A stretch of DNA of 64,000 nucleotides from Limnephilus marmoratus. Taxonomy: Eukaryota; Arthropoda; Insecta; Trichoptera; Limnephilidae. Location: NCBI GenBank assembly GCA_917880885.1, contig OU862919.1, positions 49,451,058-49,515,057 of the forward strand, given 5' to 3'. Below the pieces are notes generated by a model. It did not search any database, was not told the origin of the DNA, and saw only the letters and a program-made list of their open reading frames with translations. Position numbers and translations under genes: made by a program. Positions 23,603-36,700 of this stretch are shown here, in pieces (within the stretch, counting starts at the first letter, position 1; each line of letters opens with the position of its first letter).

Positions 23603-23837
23603 TGTAATATATTGATATTATGATCTAATAAGAAGTAAGAACTGCTTCATAACTTTAAATGGATTTTATTTAAATAATTAATGACAGTTGTCAGAGGTTC
23701 TTTTGTTTTGGGTTAGCTGGTAAAATGGAGACTACGTGATGGTTGTAAATTGATGATACTAAGTATTTAATAACAAATAAAAAGTGCTTGTAAGTAGTCA
23801 TGGTGTATATTATTAATTACCAAGTGAAGACAATACA
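23603..23837 (+). repeat. Gypsy 3' LTR
   Basis: 235 bp, identical to the 5' LTR except at one base near the end. Confidence 0.97.
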
Positions 23838-24963
23838 AATCTAAAATTCTTCAAAGAGAATTCATTTTAAATCATCGTTTTTACACTTGGGTTTGGTCGT
23901 TTAGTACTTGGGGTCGGACGTTTGAACACTTGGGGTCAGTCATAACTTTGGTTTTATGGTTCCGAACCAACTGAAATTTCAGTTTCTTACTAAGAATCAT
24001 GGCCTGGACACGTATCAATAAAAAAATCAGCTAAAAGTAGATTTTTTTGCAAAAATTCATCGTTTTACGGGCGTTTTGTAACAATAATTTTTGTCGGTTA
24101 TAACTTCCGCCCTATGGCTCCGAACCATCTGAAATTTTTGATTCTTACTAAGAATCATCACAAAATCATCAAAGATAATTATTTAAAAAAAAAAATCATC
24201 GTTTTAACACTTGGGTTCGGTCGTCTAGCACTTGGGGTCGAACGTTTGAACACTTGGGGTCGGTCATAACTTTGGCCCTATGGAACCGAACCAACTGAAA
24301 TTTTGGATTCTTACTAAAAATCTTTGTCTGTACAAGAATCAATCTAAAATTCTTCAAAGAGATTTCTTTAAAAAATCATCGTTTTAACACTTGGGTTCGG
24401 TCGTTTAGTACTTGGGGTCGAACGTTTGAACACTTGGGGTCGGTCATAGCTTTGGCCCTATGGCTCCGAACCAACTAAAATTTTTGATTTTTACTAAGAA
24501 GCATGGTCTGTACACGAATCACTCAAAAAATCTACAAAGAGAATTATTTTTAAAAAAATCATCGTTTTAACACTTGGGTTCGGTCGTCCTAACACTTCGG
24601 GTCGGTCATAACTTTGGTTTTATGGTTCCGAACCAACTGAAATTTCAGTTTCTTACTAAGAATCATGGCCTGGACACGTATCAATAAAAAAATCTGCTAA
24701 AACTTGATTTTATGCAAAAATTCATCGTTTTACGGGCGTTTTGTAACAACAATTTTTGTCGGTTATAACTTCCGCCCTATGGCCCCGAACAATCTGAAAT
24801 TTTTGATTCTTACTAAGAAATATCAAAAAATCATCAATGAGAATTATTAAAAAAAAAGTCATCGTTTTAACACTTGGGTTCGGTCGTCTAGCACTTGGGG
24901 TCGAACGTTTGAACACTTGGGGTCGGTCATAACTTTGGCCCTATAGATCCGAACCAACTGAAT

Positions 24964-25044
24964 TTTTTTTTTTTTTTAGACTATATATAACCTTATAACT
25001 AATATAATTTATATACATAAACGGCTATACTGCCTTTTGTATTT
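24964..25044. repeat. AT-rich insert in satellite, copy 1
   Basis: A poly-T run, AGACTATATATAACC, an AT tract and CATAAACGGCTATACTGCC interrupt the monomer between CCGAACCAACTGAA and TTTTGGATTCT. The same insert is at 26,587-26,668 and 32,321-32,407. Confidence 0.75.
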
Positions 25045-25433
25045 TGGATTCTACTAAAAATCTTTGTCTGTACAAGAATCAATCTAAAATTCTTCAAAGA
25101 GATTTCTTTAAAAAATTATCGTTTTAACACTTGGGTTCGGTCGTTTAGTACTTGGGGTCGAACGTTTGAACACTTGGGTTCGGTCATAACTATGGCCCTA
25201 TGGATCCGAACCAACTAAAATTTTGGATACTTACTAAGAATCATGACCTGGACAGGTATCAATAAAAAAATCAGATAAAAGTAGATTTTTTGCAAAAATT
25301 CATCGTTTTACGAACGTTTTGTAACAACAGTTTTTGTCGGTTATAACTTCCGAACTATGGCTACGAACCATCTGAAATTTTTGATTTTTACTACGAAGCA
25401 TGGTCTGTACACGAATCAATCAAAAAATCTACA

Positions 25434-25490
25434 AACCCAAGTGTTAAAACGATGATTTTTAAAAAAAATCATCGTTTTAACACTTGGGTT
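25434..25490. repeat. Perfect 27-bp inverted repeat made of satellite sequence
   Basis: 25,434-25,460 is the exact reverse complement of 25,464-25,490, with a 3-nt AAA loop. It is a short satellite piece in reverse orientation joined to its direct copy, i.e. a local inverted duplication. Confidence 0.9.
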
Positions 25491-26586
25491 CGGTCGTCTA
25501 ACACTTGGGGTCGGTCATAACTTTGGCCCTATGGATCCGAACCAATTGAAATTTTTGGATTCTTACTAAGAATCATGGCCTGGACACGTATCAATAAAAA
25601 AATCGGCTAAAAGTTGAATTTTTGCAAAAAATCGTCATTTTACGGGCGCTATGTAACAATAATTGTGGTCGTTCATAACTTTGTCTCTAAGTTTCCAAAA
25701 CCGACTGAAATTTTGGATTCTGACTAAAATTCCTGGTCTGTACAAGAATCAATCTAAAATTCTTCAAAGAGAATTCATTTTAAATCATCGTTTTTACACT
25801 TGGGTTTGGTCGTTTTGCACTTGGGGTCGGACGTTTGAACACTTGGGGTCGGTTTTTTTGCAAAAATCCATCGTTTTACGGACGCTTTGTAACAACAATT
25901 GTTGTCGGTTATAACTTCCGCCCTATGACTCCGAACCATCTGAAATTTTTGATTCTTAATAAGAATTATCAAAAAATCTGCAAAGATAATTATTTTAAAA
26001 AAAATCATCGTTTTAACACTTGGGTTCTGTCGTCTAACGCTTGGGGTCGGTCATAACTTTGGCTCTATGGATCCGAACCAATTGAAATTTTGGATTCTTA
26101 CTAAGAATCATGGTCCTTACACAAATCACTCATAAAATCTACAATGAGATTTTTTTTTAAATAATCGTTTTAACACTTGGGTTCGGTCGTTTAGGACATG
26201 GGGTCGAACGTTTGAACAATTGGGGTCGGTCATAGCTTTGGCCCTATGGCTCCGAACCAACTGAAATTTCAGTTTCTTACTAAGAATCATGGCCTGGACA
26301 CGTATCAATAAAAAAATCTGCTAAAACTTGATTTTATGCAAAAATTCATCGTTTTACTGGCGTTTTGTAACAACAATTTTTGTCGGTTATAACTTCCGCC
26401 CTATGGCCCCGAACAATCTGAAATTTTTTGATTCTTACTTAAGAAATATCAAAAAATCATCAATGAGAATTATTAAAAAAAAAGTCATCGTTTTAACACT
26501 TGGGTTCGGTCGTCTAGCACTTGGGGTCGAACGTTTGAACACTTGGGGTCGGTCATAACTTTGGCCCTATAGATCCGAACCAACTG

Positions 26587-26668
26587 AATTTTTTTTTTTT
26601 TAGACTATATATAACCTTTATTTATTTTTTTTTTTTTTTAATACATAAACGGCTATACTGCCTTTTGT
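26587..26668. repeat. AT-rich insert in satellite, copy 2
   Basis: Same insert as at 24,964, with the same ends and a different number of T and TTTA units in the middle. Confidence 0.75.
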
Positions 26669-29199
26669 ATTTTGGATTCTACTAAAAATCTTTGTCTGTA
26701 CAAGAATCAATCTAAAATTCTTAAAAGAGATTTCTTTAAAAAATCATCGTTTTAACACTTGGGTTCGGTCGTTTAGTACTTGGGGTCGAACGTTTGAACA
26801 CTTGGGTTCGGTCATAACTTTGGCCCTATGGATCCGAACCAATTGAAATTTTGATTTCTTACTAAGAAGCATGGTCTGTACACGAATCAATCAAAAAAAT
26901 CTACAAAGAGAATTATTTTTAAAAAAATCATCGTTTTAACACTTGGGTTCGGTCGTCTAACACTTGGGGTCGGTCATAACTTTGGCCCTTTGGATCCGAA
27001 CCAATTGAAATTTTGGATTCTTACTAAGAATCATGGCCTGGACACGTATCAATAAAAAAATCGGCTAAAAGTTGAATTTTTGCAAAAAATTGTCGTTTTA
27101 CGGGCGCTATGTAACATTAATTGTGGTCGTTTATAAGTTTGTCTCCAAGTTTCCAAAACCGACTGAAATTTTGGATTCTGACTAAAATTCCTGGTCTGTA
27201 CAAGAAACAATCTAAAATTCTTCAAAGAGAATTCATTTTAAATCATCGTTTTTACACTTGGGTTTGGTCGTTTTGCACTTGGGGTCGGTCGTTTGAACAC
27301 TTGGGGTCGGTCATAACTTTGGTTAAAACCATAAATGGTTCCGAACCAACTGAAATTTCGGTTTCTTACTAAGAATCATGGCCTGGACTAGAATCAATCA
27401 AAAAATCTACTAAGAGAAATATTTTTAAAATAATCATCGTTTTAACACTTGGGTTCGGTCGTCTAACACTTGGGGTCGGTCATAACTTTGGCCCTTTGGA
27501 TCCGAACCAATTGAAATTTTGGATTCTTACTAAGAATCATGGCCTGGACACGTATCAATAAAAAAATCGGCTAAAAGTTGAATTTTTGCAAAAAATTGTC
27601 GTTTTACGGGCGCTATGTAACATTAATTGTGCTCGTTTATAACTTTGTCTCTACGTTTCCAAAACCGACTGAAATTTTGGATTCTGACTAAAATTCCTGG
27701 TCTGTACAAGAATCAATCTAAAATTCTTCAAAGAGAATTCATTTTAAATCATCGTTTTAACACTTGGGTTTGGACGTTTTGCACTTGGGGTCGGTCAAAA
27801 CTTTGGTTTTATGGTTCCGAACCAACTGAAATTTCAGTTTCTTACTAAGAATCATGGCCTGGACACGTATCAATAAAAAAATCAGCTAAAAGTAGATTTT
27901 TCCGAGAATTTCATCGTTTTACGGGCGCTTTGTAACAACAATTGTTGTTGGTTATAACTTCCGCCCTATTGATACGAACCGTCTGAAGTTTCTGATTCTT
28001 AATAAGAAGCATGGTCTGTACACGAATCAATCAAAAAATCTACAAAGAGAATTATTTTTAAAAAAATCATCGTTTAAACACTTGGGTTCGGTCGTCTAAC
28101 ACTTGGGGTCGGTCATAACTTTGGCCCTATGGATCCGAACCAACTGAAATTATTCGATTCTTACTAAAAATCTTTGTCTGTTCAAGAATCAATCTAAAAT
28201 TCTTCAAAGAGATTTCTTTAAAAAATCATCGTTTTAACACTTGGGTTCGGTCGTTTAGTACTTGGGGTCTAACGTTTGAACACTTGGGGTCGGTCATAAC
28301 TTCGGCCCTATGGATCCGTTCCAACTAAAATTTTGGATACTTACTAAGAATCATGACCTGGACACGTATCAATAAAAAATCGGCTAAAAGATGATGTTTT
28401 GCAAAAATTCATCGTTTTACGGGCGCTTTGTAACAACAATTGTTGTCGGTTATAACTTCCGCCATATTGCTCCGAACCGTCTGAAGTTTTCGATTCTTAC
28501 TAAGAATCATGGTCTGTACACGAATCAATCAAAAAATCTACAAAGAGAATTATTTTTAAAAAAATCATCGCTGTAACACTTGGGGTCGGTCATAACTTTG
28601 GCCCTATGAATCCGAACCAATTGAAATTTTGGATTCTTACTAAGAATCATGGTCTGTACACGAATCACTCATAAAATCTACAATGATTTTTTTTTTTAAA
28701 TCATCGTTTTAACACTTGGGTTCGGTCGTTTAGTACTTGGGGTCGAACGTTTGAACACTTGGGGTCGGTCATTGCTTTGGCCCTATGGCTCCGAACCAAC
28801 TGAATTTTTTGATTTTTACTAAGAAGCATGGTCTATACACGAATCCATCAAAAAATCTACAAATTGAATTATTTTTTAAAAAATCATCGTTTTAACACTT
28901 GGGTTCGGTCGTCTAACACTTGGGGTCGGTCATAACTTTGGCCCTATGGATCCGAACCAACTGAAATTTTGGATTCTTACTAAAAATCTTTGCCTGTTCA
29001 AGAATCAATCTAAAATTCTTCAAAGAGATTTCTTTAAAAAATCATCGTTTTAACACTTGGGTTCGGGCGTTTAGTACTTGGGGTCGAACGTTTGAACACT
29101 TGGGGTCGGTCATAGCTTTGGCCCTATGGCTCCGAACCAACTGAAATTTTTGATTTTTACTAAGAATCATGGTCTGTACACGAATCAATCAAAAAATCT

Positions 29200-31179
29200 A
29201 CAAAGAGAATTATTTTTAAAAAAATCATCGTTTTAACACTGGGGTTCAGTCGTCTAACACTTGGGGTCGGTCATAACTTTGGCCCTATGGATCCGAACCA
29301 ATTGAAATTTAGGATTCTTACAAAGAATCATGGCCTGGACACGTATCAACAATTTTTGTAGGCTATAACTTCTGCCCTATGGCTCCGAACCATCTGAAAT
29401 TTTTTATTCTTACTAAGAATTATCAAAAAATCATCAAACAGAATTATTTAAAAAAAAACATCGTTTTAACACTTGAGTTCGGTCGTCTAGCACTTGGGGT
29501 CGAACGTTTGAACACTTGGGATCGGTCATAACTTTGGCCCTATGGATCCGAACCAACTGAAATTTTCGATTCTTACTAAAAATCTTTGTCTGTACAAGAA
29601 TTTTGGATTCTTACTAAAAATCTTTGTCTGTACAATCAATCTGAAATTCTTCAAAGAGATTTCTTTAAAAAATCATCATTTTAACACTTGGGTTCGGGCG
29701 TTTAGTACTTGGGGTCGAACGTTTGAACACTTGGGGTCGGTCATAGCTTTGGCCCTATGGATCCGAACCAACTGAAATTTTGGATTCTTACTAAAAATCT
29801 TTGCCTGTTCAAGAATCAATCTAAAATTTTTCAAAGAGATTTCTTTAAAAAATCATCGTTTTAACACTTGGGTTCGGGCGTTTAGTACTTGGGGTCGAAC
29901 GTTTGAACACTTGGGGTCGGTCATAGCTTTGGCCCTATGGCTCCGAACCAACTGAAATTTTTGATTTTTACTACGAAGCATGGTCTGTACACGAATCACT
30001 CATTAAATCAACAATGAGATTTTTTTTTAAATCATCGTTTTAACACTTGGGTTCGGTCGTTTAGTACTTGGGGTCGAACGTTTGAACACTTGAGGTCAGT
30101 CATAGCTTTGGCCCTATGGCTCCGAACCAACTGAAATTTTTGATTTTTACTACGAAGCATGGTCTGTACACGAATCAATAAAAAAATCTACAAAGAGAAT
30201 TATTTTTAAAAAAATCATCGTTTTAACACTGGGGTTCAGTCGTCTAACACTTGGGGTCGGTCATAACTTTGGCCCTATGGATCCGAACCAATTGAAATTT
30301 AGGATTCTTACAAAGAATCATGGCCTGGACACGTATCAACAATTTTTGTCGGCTATAACTTCTGCCCTATGGCTCCGAACCATCTGAAATTTTTTATTCT
30401 TACTAAGAATTATCAAAAAATCATCAAACAGAATTATTTAAAAAAAAACATCGTTTTAACACTTGAGTTCGGTCGTCTAGCACTTGGGGTCGAACGTTTG
30501 AACACTTGGGGTCGGTCATAACTTTGGCCCTATGGATCCGAACCAACTGAAATTTTCGATTCTTACTAAAAATCTTTGTCTGTACAAGAATTTTGGATTC
30601 TTACTAAAAATCTTTGTCTGTACAATCAATCTGAAATTCTTCAAAGAGATTTCTTTAAAAAATCATCATTTTAACACTTGGGTTCGGGCGTTTAGTACTT
30701 GGGGTCGAACGTTTGAACACTTGGGGTCGGTCATAGCTTTGGCCCTATGGATCCGAACCAACTGAAATTTTGGATTCTTACTAAAAATCTTTGCCTGTTC
30801 AAGAATCAATCTAAAATTTTTCAAAGAGATTTCTTTAAAAAATCATCGTTTTAACACTTGGGTTCGGGCGTTTAGTACTTGGGGTCGAACGTTTGAACAC
30901 TTGGGGTCGGTCATAGCTTTGGCCCTATGGCTCCGAACCAACTGAAATTTTTGATTTTTACTACGAAGCATGGTCTGTACACGAATCACTCATTAAATCA
31001 ACAATGAGATTTTTTTTTAAATCATCGTTTTAACACTTGGGTTCGGTCGTTTAGTACTTGGGGTCGAACGTTTGAACACTTGAGGTCAGTCATAGCTTTG
31101 GCCCTATGGCTCCGAACCAACTGAAATTTTTGATTTTTACTACGAAGCATGGTCTGTACACGAATCAATCAAAAAATCT
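29200..31179 (+). repeat. 990-bp higher-order repeat, two tandem copies
   Basis: About 29,200-30,189 and 30,190-31,179 match at a 990-bp offset, including an unusual truncated unit (CGTATCAACAATTTTTG) and a 38-bp internal doubling of GGATTCTTACTAAAAATC. Edges are approximate. Confidence 0.85.
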
Positions 31180-32320
31180 ACAAAGAGAATTATTTTTTAA
31201 AAAATCATCGTTTTAACACTTGGGTTCGGTCGTCTAACACTTGGGGTCGGTCATAACTTTGGCCCTATGGATCCGAACCAATTGAAATTTTTGGATTCTT
31301 ACTAAGAATCATGGCCTGGATACGTATCAATAAAAAAATCGGCTAAAAGTTGAATTTTTGCAAAAAATCGTCATTTTACGGGCGCTATGTAACAATAATT
31401 GTGGTCGTTCATAACTTTGTCTCTAAGTTTCCAAAACCGACTGAAATTTTGGATTCTGACTAAAATTCCTGGTCTGTACAAGAATCAATCTAAAATTCTT
31501 CAAAGAGAATTCTTTTTAAATCATCGTTTTTACACTTGGGTTTGGTCGTTTTGCACTTGGGGTCGGACGTTTGAACACTTGGGGTCGGTTTTTTTGCAAA
31601 AATCCATCGTTTTACGGACGCTTTGTAACAACAATTGTTGTCGGTTATAACTTCCGCCCTATGACTCCGAACCATCTGAAATTTTTGATTCTTAATAAGA
31701 ATTATCAAAAAATCTGCAAAGATAATTATTTAAAAAAAAATCATCGTTTTAACACTTGGGTTCTGTCGTCTAACGCTTGGGGTCGGTCATAACTTTGGCT
31801 CTATGGATCCGAACCAATTGAAATTTTGGATTCTTACTAAGAATCATGGTCCTTACACGAATCACTCATAAAATCTACAATGAGATTTTTTTTTAAATAA
31901 TCGTTTTAACACTTGGGTTCGGTCGTTTAGGACATGGGGTCGAACGTTTGAACAATTGGGGTCGGCCATAGCTTTGGCCCTATGGCTCCGAACCAACTGA
32001 AATTTCAGTTTCTTACTAAGAATCATGGCCTGGACACGTATCAATAAAAAAATCTGCTAAAACTTGATTTTATGCAAAAATTTATCGTTTTACTGGCGTT
32101 TTGTAACAACAATTTTTGTCGGTTATAACTTCCGCCCTATGGCCCCGAACAATCTGAAATTTTTGATTCTTACTAAGAAATATCAAAAAATCATCAATGA
32201 GAATTATTAAAAAAAAAGTCATCGTTTTAACACTTGGGTTCGGTCGTCTAGCACTTGGGGTCGAACGTTTGAACACTTGGGGTCGGTCATAACTTTGGCC
32301 CTATAGATCCGAACCAACTG

Positions 32321-32407
32321 AATTTTTTTTTTTTTTTAGACTATATATAACCTTTATTTATTTATTAATTTTTTTTAATACATAAACGGCTATACTGCCT
32401 TTTGTAT
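32321..32407. repeat. AT-rich insert in satellite, copy 3
   Basis: Third copy of the poly-T/ACTATATATAACC/ACGGCTATACTGCC insert, carried by the 5.74-kb duplication. The inner AT tract differs again in length. Confidence 0.75.
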
Positions 32408-32841
32408 TTTGGATTCTACTAAAAATCTTTGTCTGTACAAGAATCAATCTAAAATTCTTAAAAGAGATTTCTTTAAAAAATCATCGTTTTAACACTTGGG
32501 TTCGGTCGTTTAGTACTTGGGGTCGAACGTTTAAACGCTTGGGTTCGGTCATAACTTTGGCCCTATGGATCCGAACCAACTGAAATTTTTGATTTTTACT
32601 ACGAAGCATGGTCTGTACACGAATCAATCAAAAAAATCTACAAAGAGAATTATTTTTAAAAAAATCATCGTTTTAACACTTTGGTTCGGTCGTCTAACAC
32701 TTGGGGTCGGTCATAACTTTGGCCCTTTGGATCCGAACTAATTGAAATTTTGGATTCTTACTAAGAATCATGGCCTGGACACGTATCAATAAAAAAATCG
32801 GCTAAAAGTTGAATTTTTGCAAAAAATTGTCGTTTTACGGG

Positions 32842-33269
32842 TGTTAAAAAGAGTGAAGACTACTGCCATCTAGCGGCATATTTTTGTAGCATATTGTTAG
32901 TTGATATTGCATTTTACAGATTAGCGACGTAAGACTAAACTAAAACGAGATGTTAGACGGTAAAGTAGATCTCTGGTTTTTATATCGTATAATGTGTTAT
33001 GGTGACACGAAAGTGTTGTTTATTTTGATTGTGTTGGGAAAAACATTCTTATAAATAGTCTGCTTTCTAGTTTAACTCTCTCTTAATTCGTGGATCTCCT
33101 ATAAACAGCTAGCATTGTCTAGCAAGTGGTCAAAGTGACCAAATTTAGTGTTTTGTCGGGTCGGGACAAATTATTGTAACAAATGTGCTTGTGAATAAAA
33201 CCAGGAATTCCTTCATTGAAACCAGATGTTTTTCCTTGACGTCCTTCTGCTGAATATCAATTTATATCA
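32842..33269 (+). repeat. BEL 5' LTR
   Basis: 428 bp, TGTTAAAAAGAG to TTTATATCA. It pairs with 38,802-39,229. It includes GAATAAAACC near 33,193, a plausible polyadenylation signal. Confidence 0.96.
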
Positions 33270-33287
33270 TGGTCCTCCAGCCGCATC
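33270..33287 (+). promoter_or_regulatory. BEL primer-binding site
   Basis: TGGTCCTCCAGCC begins at the first base after the 5' LTR. TGG is complementary to a tRNA CCA end. I cannot assign the tRNA with confidence. Confidence 0.6.
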
Positions 33288-33712
33288 TACCTTACGAACG
33301 GATTAAGGTATTTTGAGGAAATAATAAAATGAACCAGCGAGCTATCCAAAAGATGAAAAGATGAAAAAATGAAGAACAAGGATCGACATCAATATAAGTA
33401 TCCCTGCTATTCCTTCTATTCCGTGATTCGTGATCCGTGATCCGTATTTTAATCCCTGTTCAAACAAGTGCTATTTTTTGTGTGTCAATGTACTTATTTA
33501 AAAACAAAAAACTAACTACCCGCAGTGTAAATGCAAGTCATGCGAATTATTTTAGGTTAATTGTTTTAGAAGATGATTATTGTTAGATTCTGTCATTGTT
33601 CATAGCTTGAATTGGTTACTACTGTTTTCTACGCGATTATTGCAAAGAAATTATTTTTTTAAGGAATATTTTTAGCATTTGTTGTGTTGAATTATTGTCA
33701 AACGTATAAAAA
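33288..33712 (+). other. BEL leader
   Basis: AT-rich non-coding stretch before the polyprotein, with repeated GATGAAAAGATGAAAAAATGAAG near 33,350 and GTGATTCGTGATCCGTGATCC near 33,423. No domain is seen. Confidence 0.7.
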
Positions 33713-36700
33713 ATGGATAATTTAAAATCGTTGATTAACAAACGCGGAGTGTTGAAAGGTAAACTCACGAGATTTGCGGATTCATTAAACGCATTATCAG
33801 TTAACGAAATTAAAATTCGCTATGCGAGAATTGAAAAAATAATTGATGATTTCGAAGAGGTCCAGGAACAAATCGAAAGTCTTCCGGATTCCAACGAAAT
33901 TGATAATAATTTGCAAAGGGAGAATTTTGAAAATCAATATTATTCAACCTTGGCGACTGCTAAAGGAGCAATTCAGTCTGTAGAGACTCCCAAATTAGAA
34001 ATCAAGTTACCCAACCTTCAGTTACGAGAATTTAACGGAGATCCCAAAAATTGGATTAATTTTCTAGAAACATTTAAGACATTAGTTCATAACAATACTG
34101 CCATAAGCAATGTACAGAAGTTTTATTATCTGCAATCCTGTTTAAAGGGGAATGCAGCAAAGATCATCGCCAATTTCGAGGTATCAGACCTGAATTATGT
34201 ATCGGCTTTTGAATTGTTGCAGCAGAGGTTTGCAAATTTGCGAACTACCGTACAAAGACACATCCAAGCTCTGTTTCAACTTAAAGAGATGAAACATGAG
34301 GATCCAGTAGCCATGCGTTATCTGATTGATGAAACTAATGTAAATTTGAAAGCGTTGCAAAATTTAGGCTTGAAAATCGAACAATGGGATGCTTTAATTA
34401 TATACGTAATTTCTAATAAATTGGATGCAAATTCTAGAAAGCATTGGGAACAAAACCCATTGCAGGATGAGCTACCTACATTACAGGAATTTCTTAAATG
34501 TTTGACCTCGCGTGCGCAAGTTTTGGAATTAATGTTAAATTCAGATTCGAAAAAAATTCCTACCTACCCGAAAGCAAGTGGTAGCAACAATAATCCCAAA
34601 AAGGAATCGGTATTTTTAGCTGCTACCCACAATAATTGTATTTGTTGTAATGACAAAGGGCATAAAATATATTTTTGTAAAAAATTTTTAAAATTAAATT
34701 CAGGAGAAAGAGCCAACGCAATAAGGATGTACCGTGCCTGCTTCAAATGTTTGAGGTTAGGACATACGGCCCCATATTGCAAAATTAATTTAAAATGCAA
34801 GCATTGTGATAGCGAGAGCCACAATACGTTATTGCACAGGGAGATGCATCCGAGCGATGACTCCATGAATAAAGGTGAAGATCACCCAGGAGGTGACTGC
34901 CAAATGGATGCTGAACGAGTTTCAGTATCAAACCATTCAGCTTTAGCGAAGGCTGAAAAAACAATTTTATTGTCGACTGCTATCATTGGGGTAGTAGGTC
35001 ACAATAATAAAGTGCATGAGGCAAGAGTCCTAATTGACTCTGGAGCTCAAGCCAATTTTATGTGCGAAAAGTTCGCAATGAAGTTAAATTTGAGATGCGA
35101 AAATATAAACAAGCCTGTGTTAGGTATACACAACAATGTTACCCATATAAAGAAACGTGTTGCGATAAAAATGAAATCTCTGAGGACAAATTATAATCAA
35201 AATATCACTTGTCTAATATTGCAGGAAATAACCACAAACCTACCTCAAGCAACAGTGGCCAGAAAAGACTTTAAGCTGCCGCCGGGATTACAAATGGCGG
35301 ACCCAAATTTCAACGTAGCGGCGCCTATTGATATCCTGTTAGGCGCTGAGAGCTTTTGGGATATACTACGAGATGATCGGCTGAGATTGGATACCGGACC
35401 TACTCTTCAGAGGACTGAATTAGGCTGGGTTATATCGGGCCCGATCAACATTCATCAGAAAAAAAGGCCAGTACCGCAATTTTGTAGTTTATCAATAAAC
35501 ACATTATCTAATCAAATAGAAAAAATTTGGAAAATGGAGGAGGTGAATCCTGCGAGATTTCAAAATCACGAGGAGAAGGCGTGTGAAGCGGATTTCGTCG
35601 CCACGCACTCTAGAGAGAGCGATGGTAGATACGTTGTAAGTCTGCCGCGCCGCCCGTGTGTGAGTCAACTTGGTGACTCGTTAAAGACAGCGGAAAAAAG
35701 ATTTAAGCATTTAGAAAAGAAATTTTTAATAAATCCTGAATTGCAATATGTACAATTTATGCAAGAATATGAGCAACTAGGTCATATGGAGTTATGTGAT
35801 AAATGGAGAGGGGATGAGCAATCCTATTTTTTGCCGCATCACGTGGTCATAAAGGAAGCTAGCACCACGACGAAGGTGCGTGTAGTGTTTGATGGTTCGG
35901 CAAAGACGTCGACCGGAATATCCATGAACGATGCTCTGATGGTGGGAGCTGTCATTCAAAAGGACTTATACAGCCATTTATTACGTTTCAGAATACATCG
36001 ATACGTCATGACTGCGGACATCGAAAAAATGTACCGTCAAATCAACGTATGCGCAGAGGATCGCAGCCTTCAGAAGATTGTATGGCGCGAATCACAAGAA
36101 GAGGAACTCCGACATTACAAATTGAAGACATATGGGTTGGGACCTTCCTCCTTCCTAGCAACGAGATGTCTTCTACAAATCGGTATGGATAATCAAGTTA
36201 ATTTCCCAGTAGCAAGTCAAGTCATAGAAAATGATTTTTATATGGACGATCTCTTGACTGGAGGGGATGACTTGGAAGTTTGTTTCAAGTTGAAGAAACA
36301 AATAAGTGATATCTTGCTGTCCGCAGGGATGACCCTGAGGAAGTGGAGATCAAATATTTTGGAATTGTCATCTGGGCGGAGCCAAGGTGAAATTGCCAAA
36401 CAGGGCAATTGTGAAAAAATGATCACTGACAATTCCAAGAATGAAAAAATACTTGGATTAATTTGGAATAATGAATTAGATTACCCGTCGTATGAAATTA
36501 CAAAGCCGTCAGGTAAAACTAAGAATAAGCGTCAATTATTATTGTGCATAGCTTCCACCTTTGATCCAACGCAGTGGCGGCACGTATCATCGTCAAAAAA
36601 TGCAGAGGATATACTGTCCCGAGGTACCACAGCTGAAAGGTTAGTCAGCACTTCAATATGGTGGAAGGGGCCAAGCTGGTTGACGGAAGATGTCAGCACT

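Larger units (their letters stand above)
19643..23837 (+). mobile_element. Ty3/Gypsy LTR retrotransposon, integrase-deleted
   Basis: A 4,195-bp element with 235-bp LTRs that start TGTAATAT and end ACA, flanked by the 4-bp duplication AATC (19,639-19,642 and 23,838-23,841). The flanks rejoin to normal satellite. Order inside is 5' LTR, primer site, leader, gag, protease, RT, RNase H, a remnant integrase C-terminus, polypurine tract and 3' LTR. By eye the LTRs differ at one position (CACTACA against CAATACA), so the insertion is recent. Pol has a frameshift in RT and the integrase zinc finger and catalytic core are missing, so this copy is non-autonomous. The Gag type and the TGGCGCAG primer site suggest a Mag-like lineage, which I infer and have not tested. 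Confidence 0.96.
24676..28040 (+). repeat. 5.74-kb-offset duplicated segment, left copy
   Basis: Matches block III/IV sequence beginning near 31,200 at an offset of 5,736 bp (25,663 to 31,399; 25,835 to 31,571; 26,126 to 31,862). After 32,841 the offset becomes about 12,130 because the BEL element sits in the right copy only; subtracting 6,393 bp restores 5,737. Outer limits are approximate because all the sequence is repetitive. Confidence 0.78.
23838..32841 (+). repeat. Satellite array, block III
   Basis: More divergent monomers than block I. Many B units carry GTAACAATAATTGTGGTCG (palindrome lost) or AACAATTTTTGTCGG in place of ACAACAATTGTTGT, and the purine runs before ATCATCG vary in length. 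It includes three AT-rich inserts, a perfect hairpin, a 990-bp tandem duplication and the left part of a 5.74-kb duplication. No gene is present. Confidence 0.96.
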
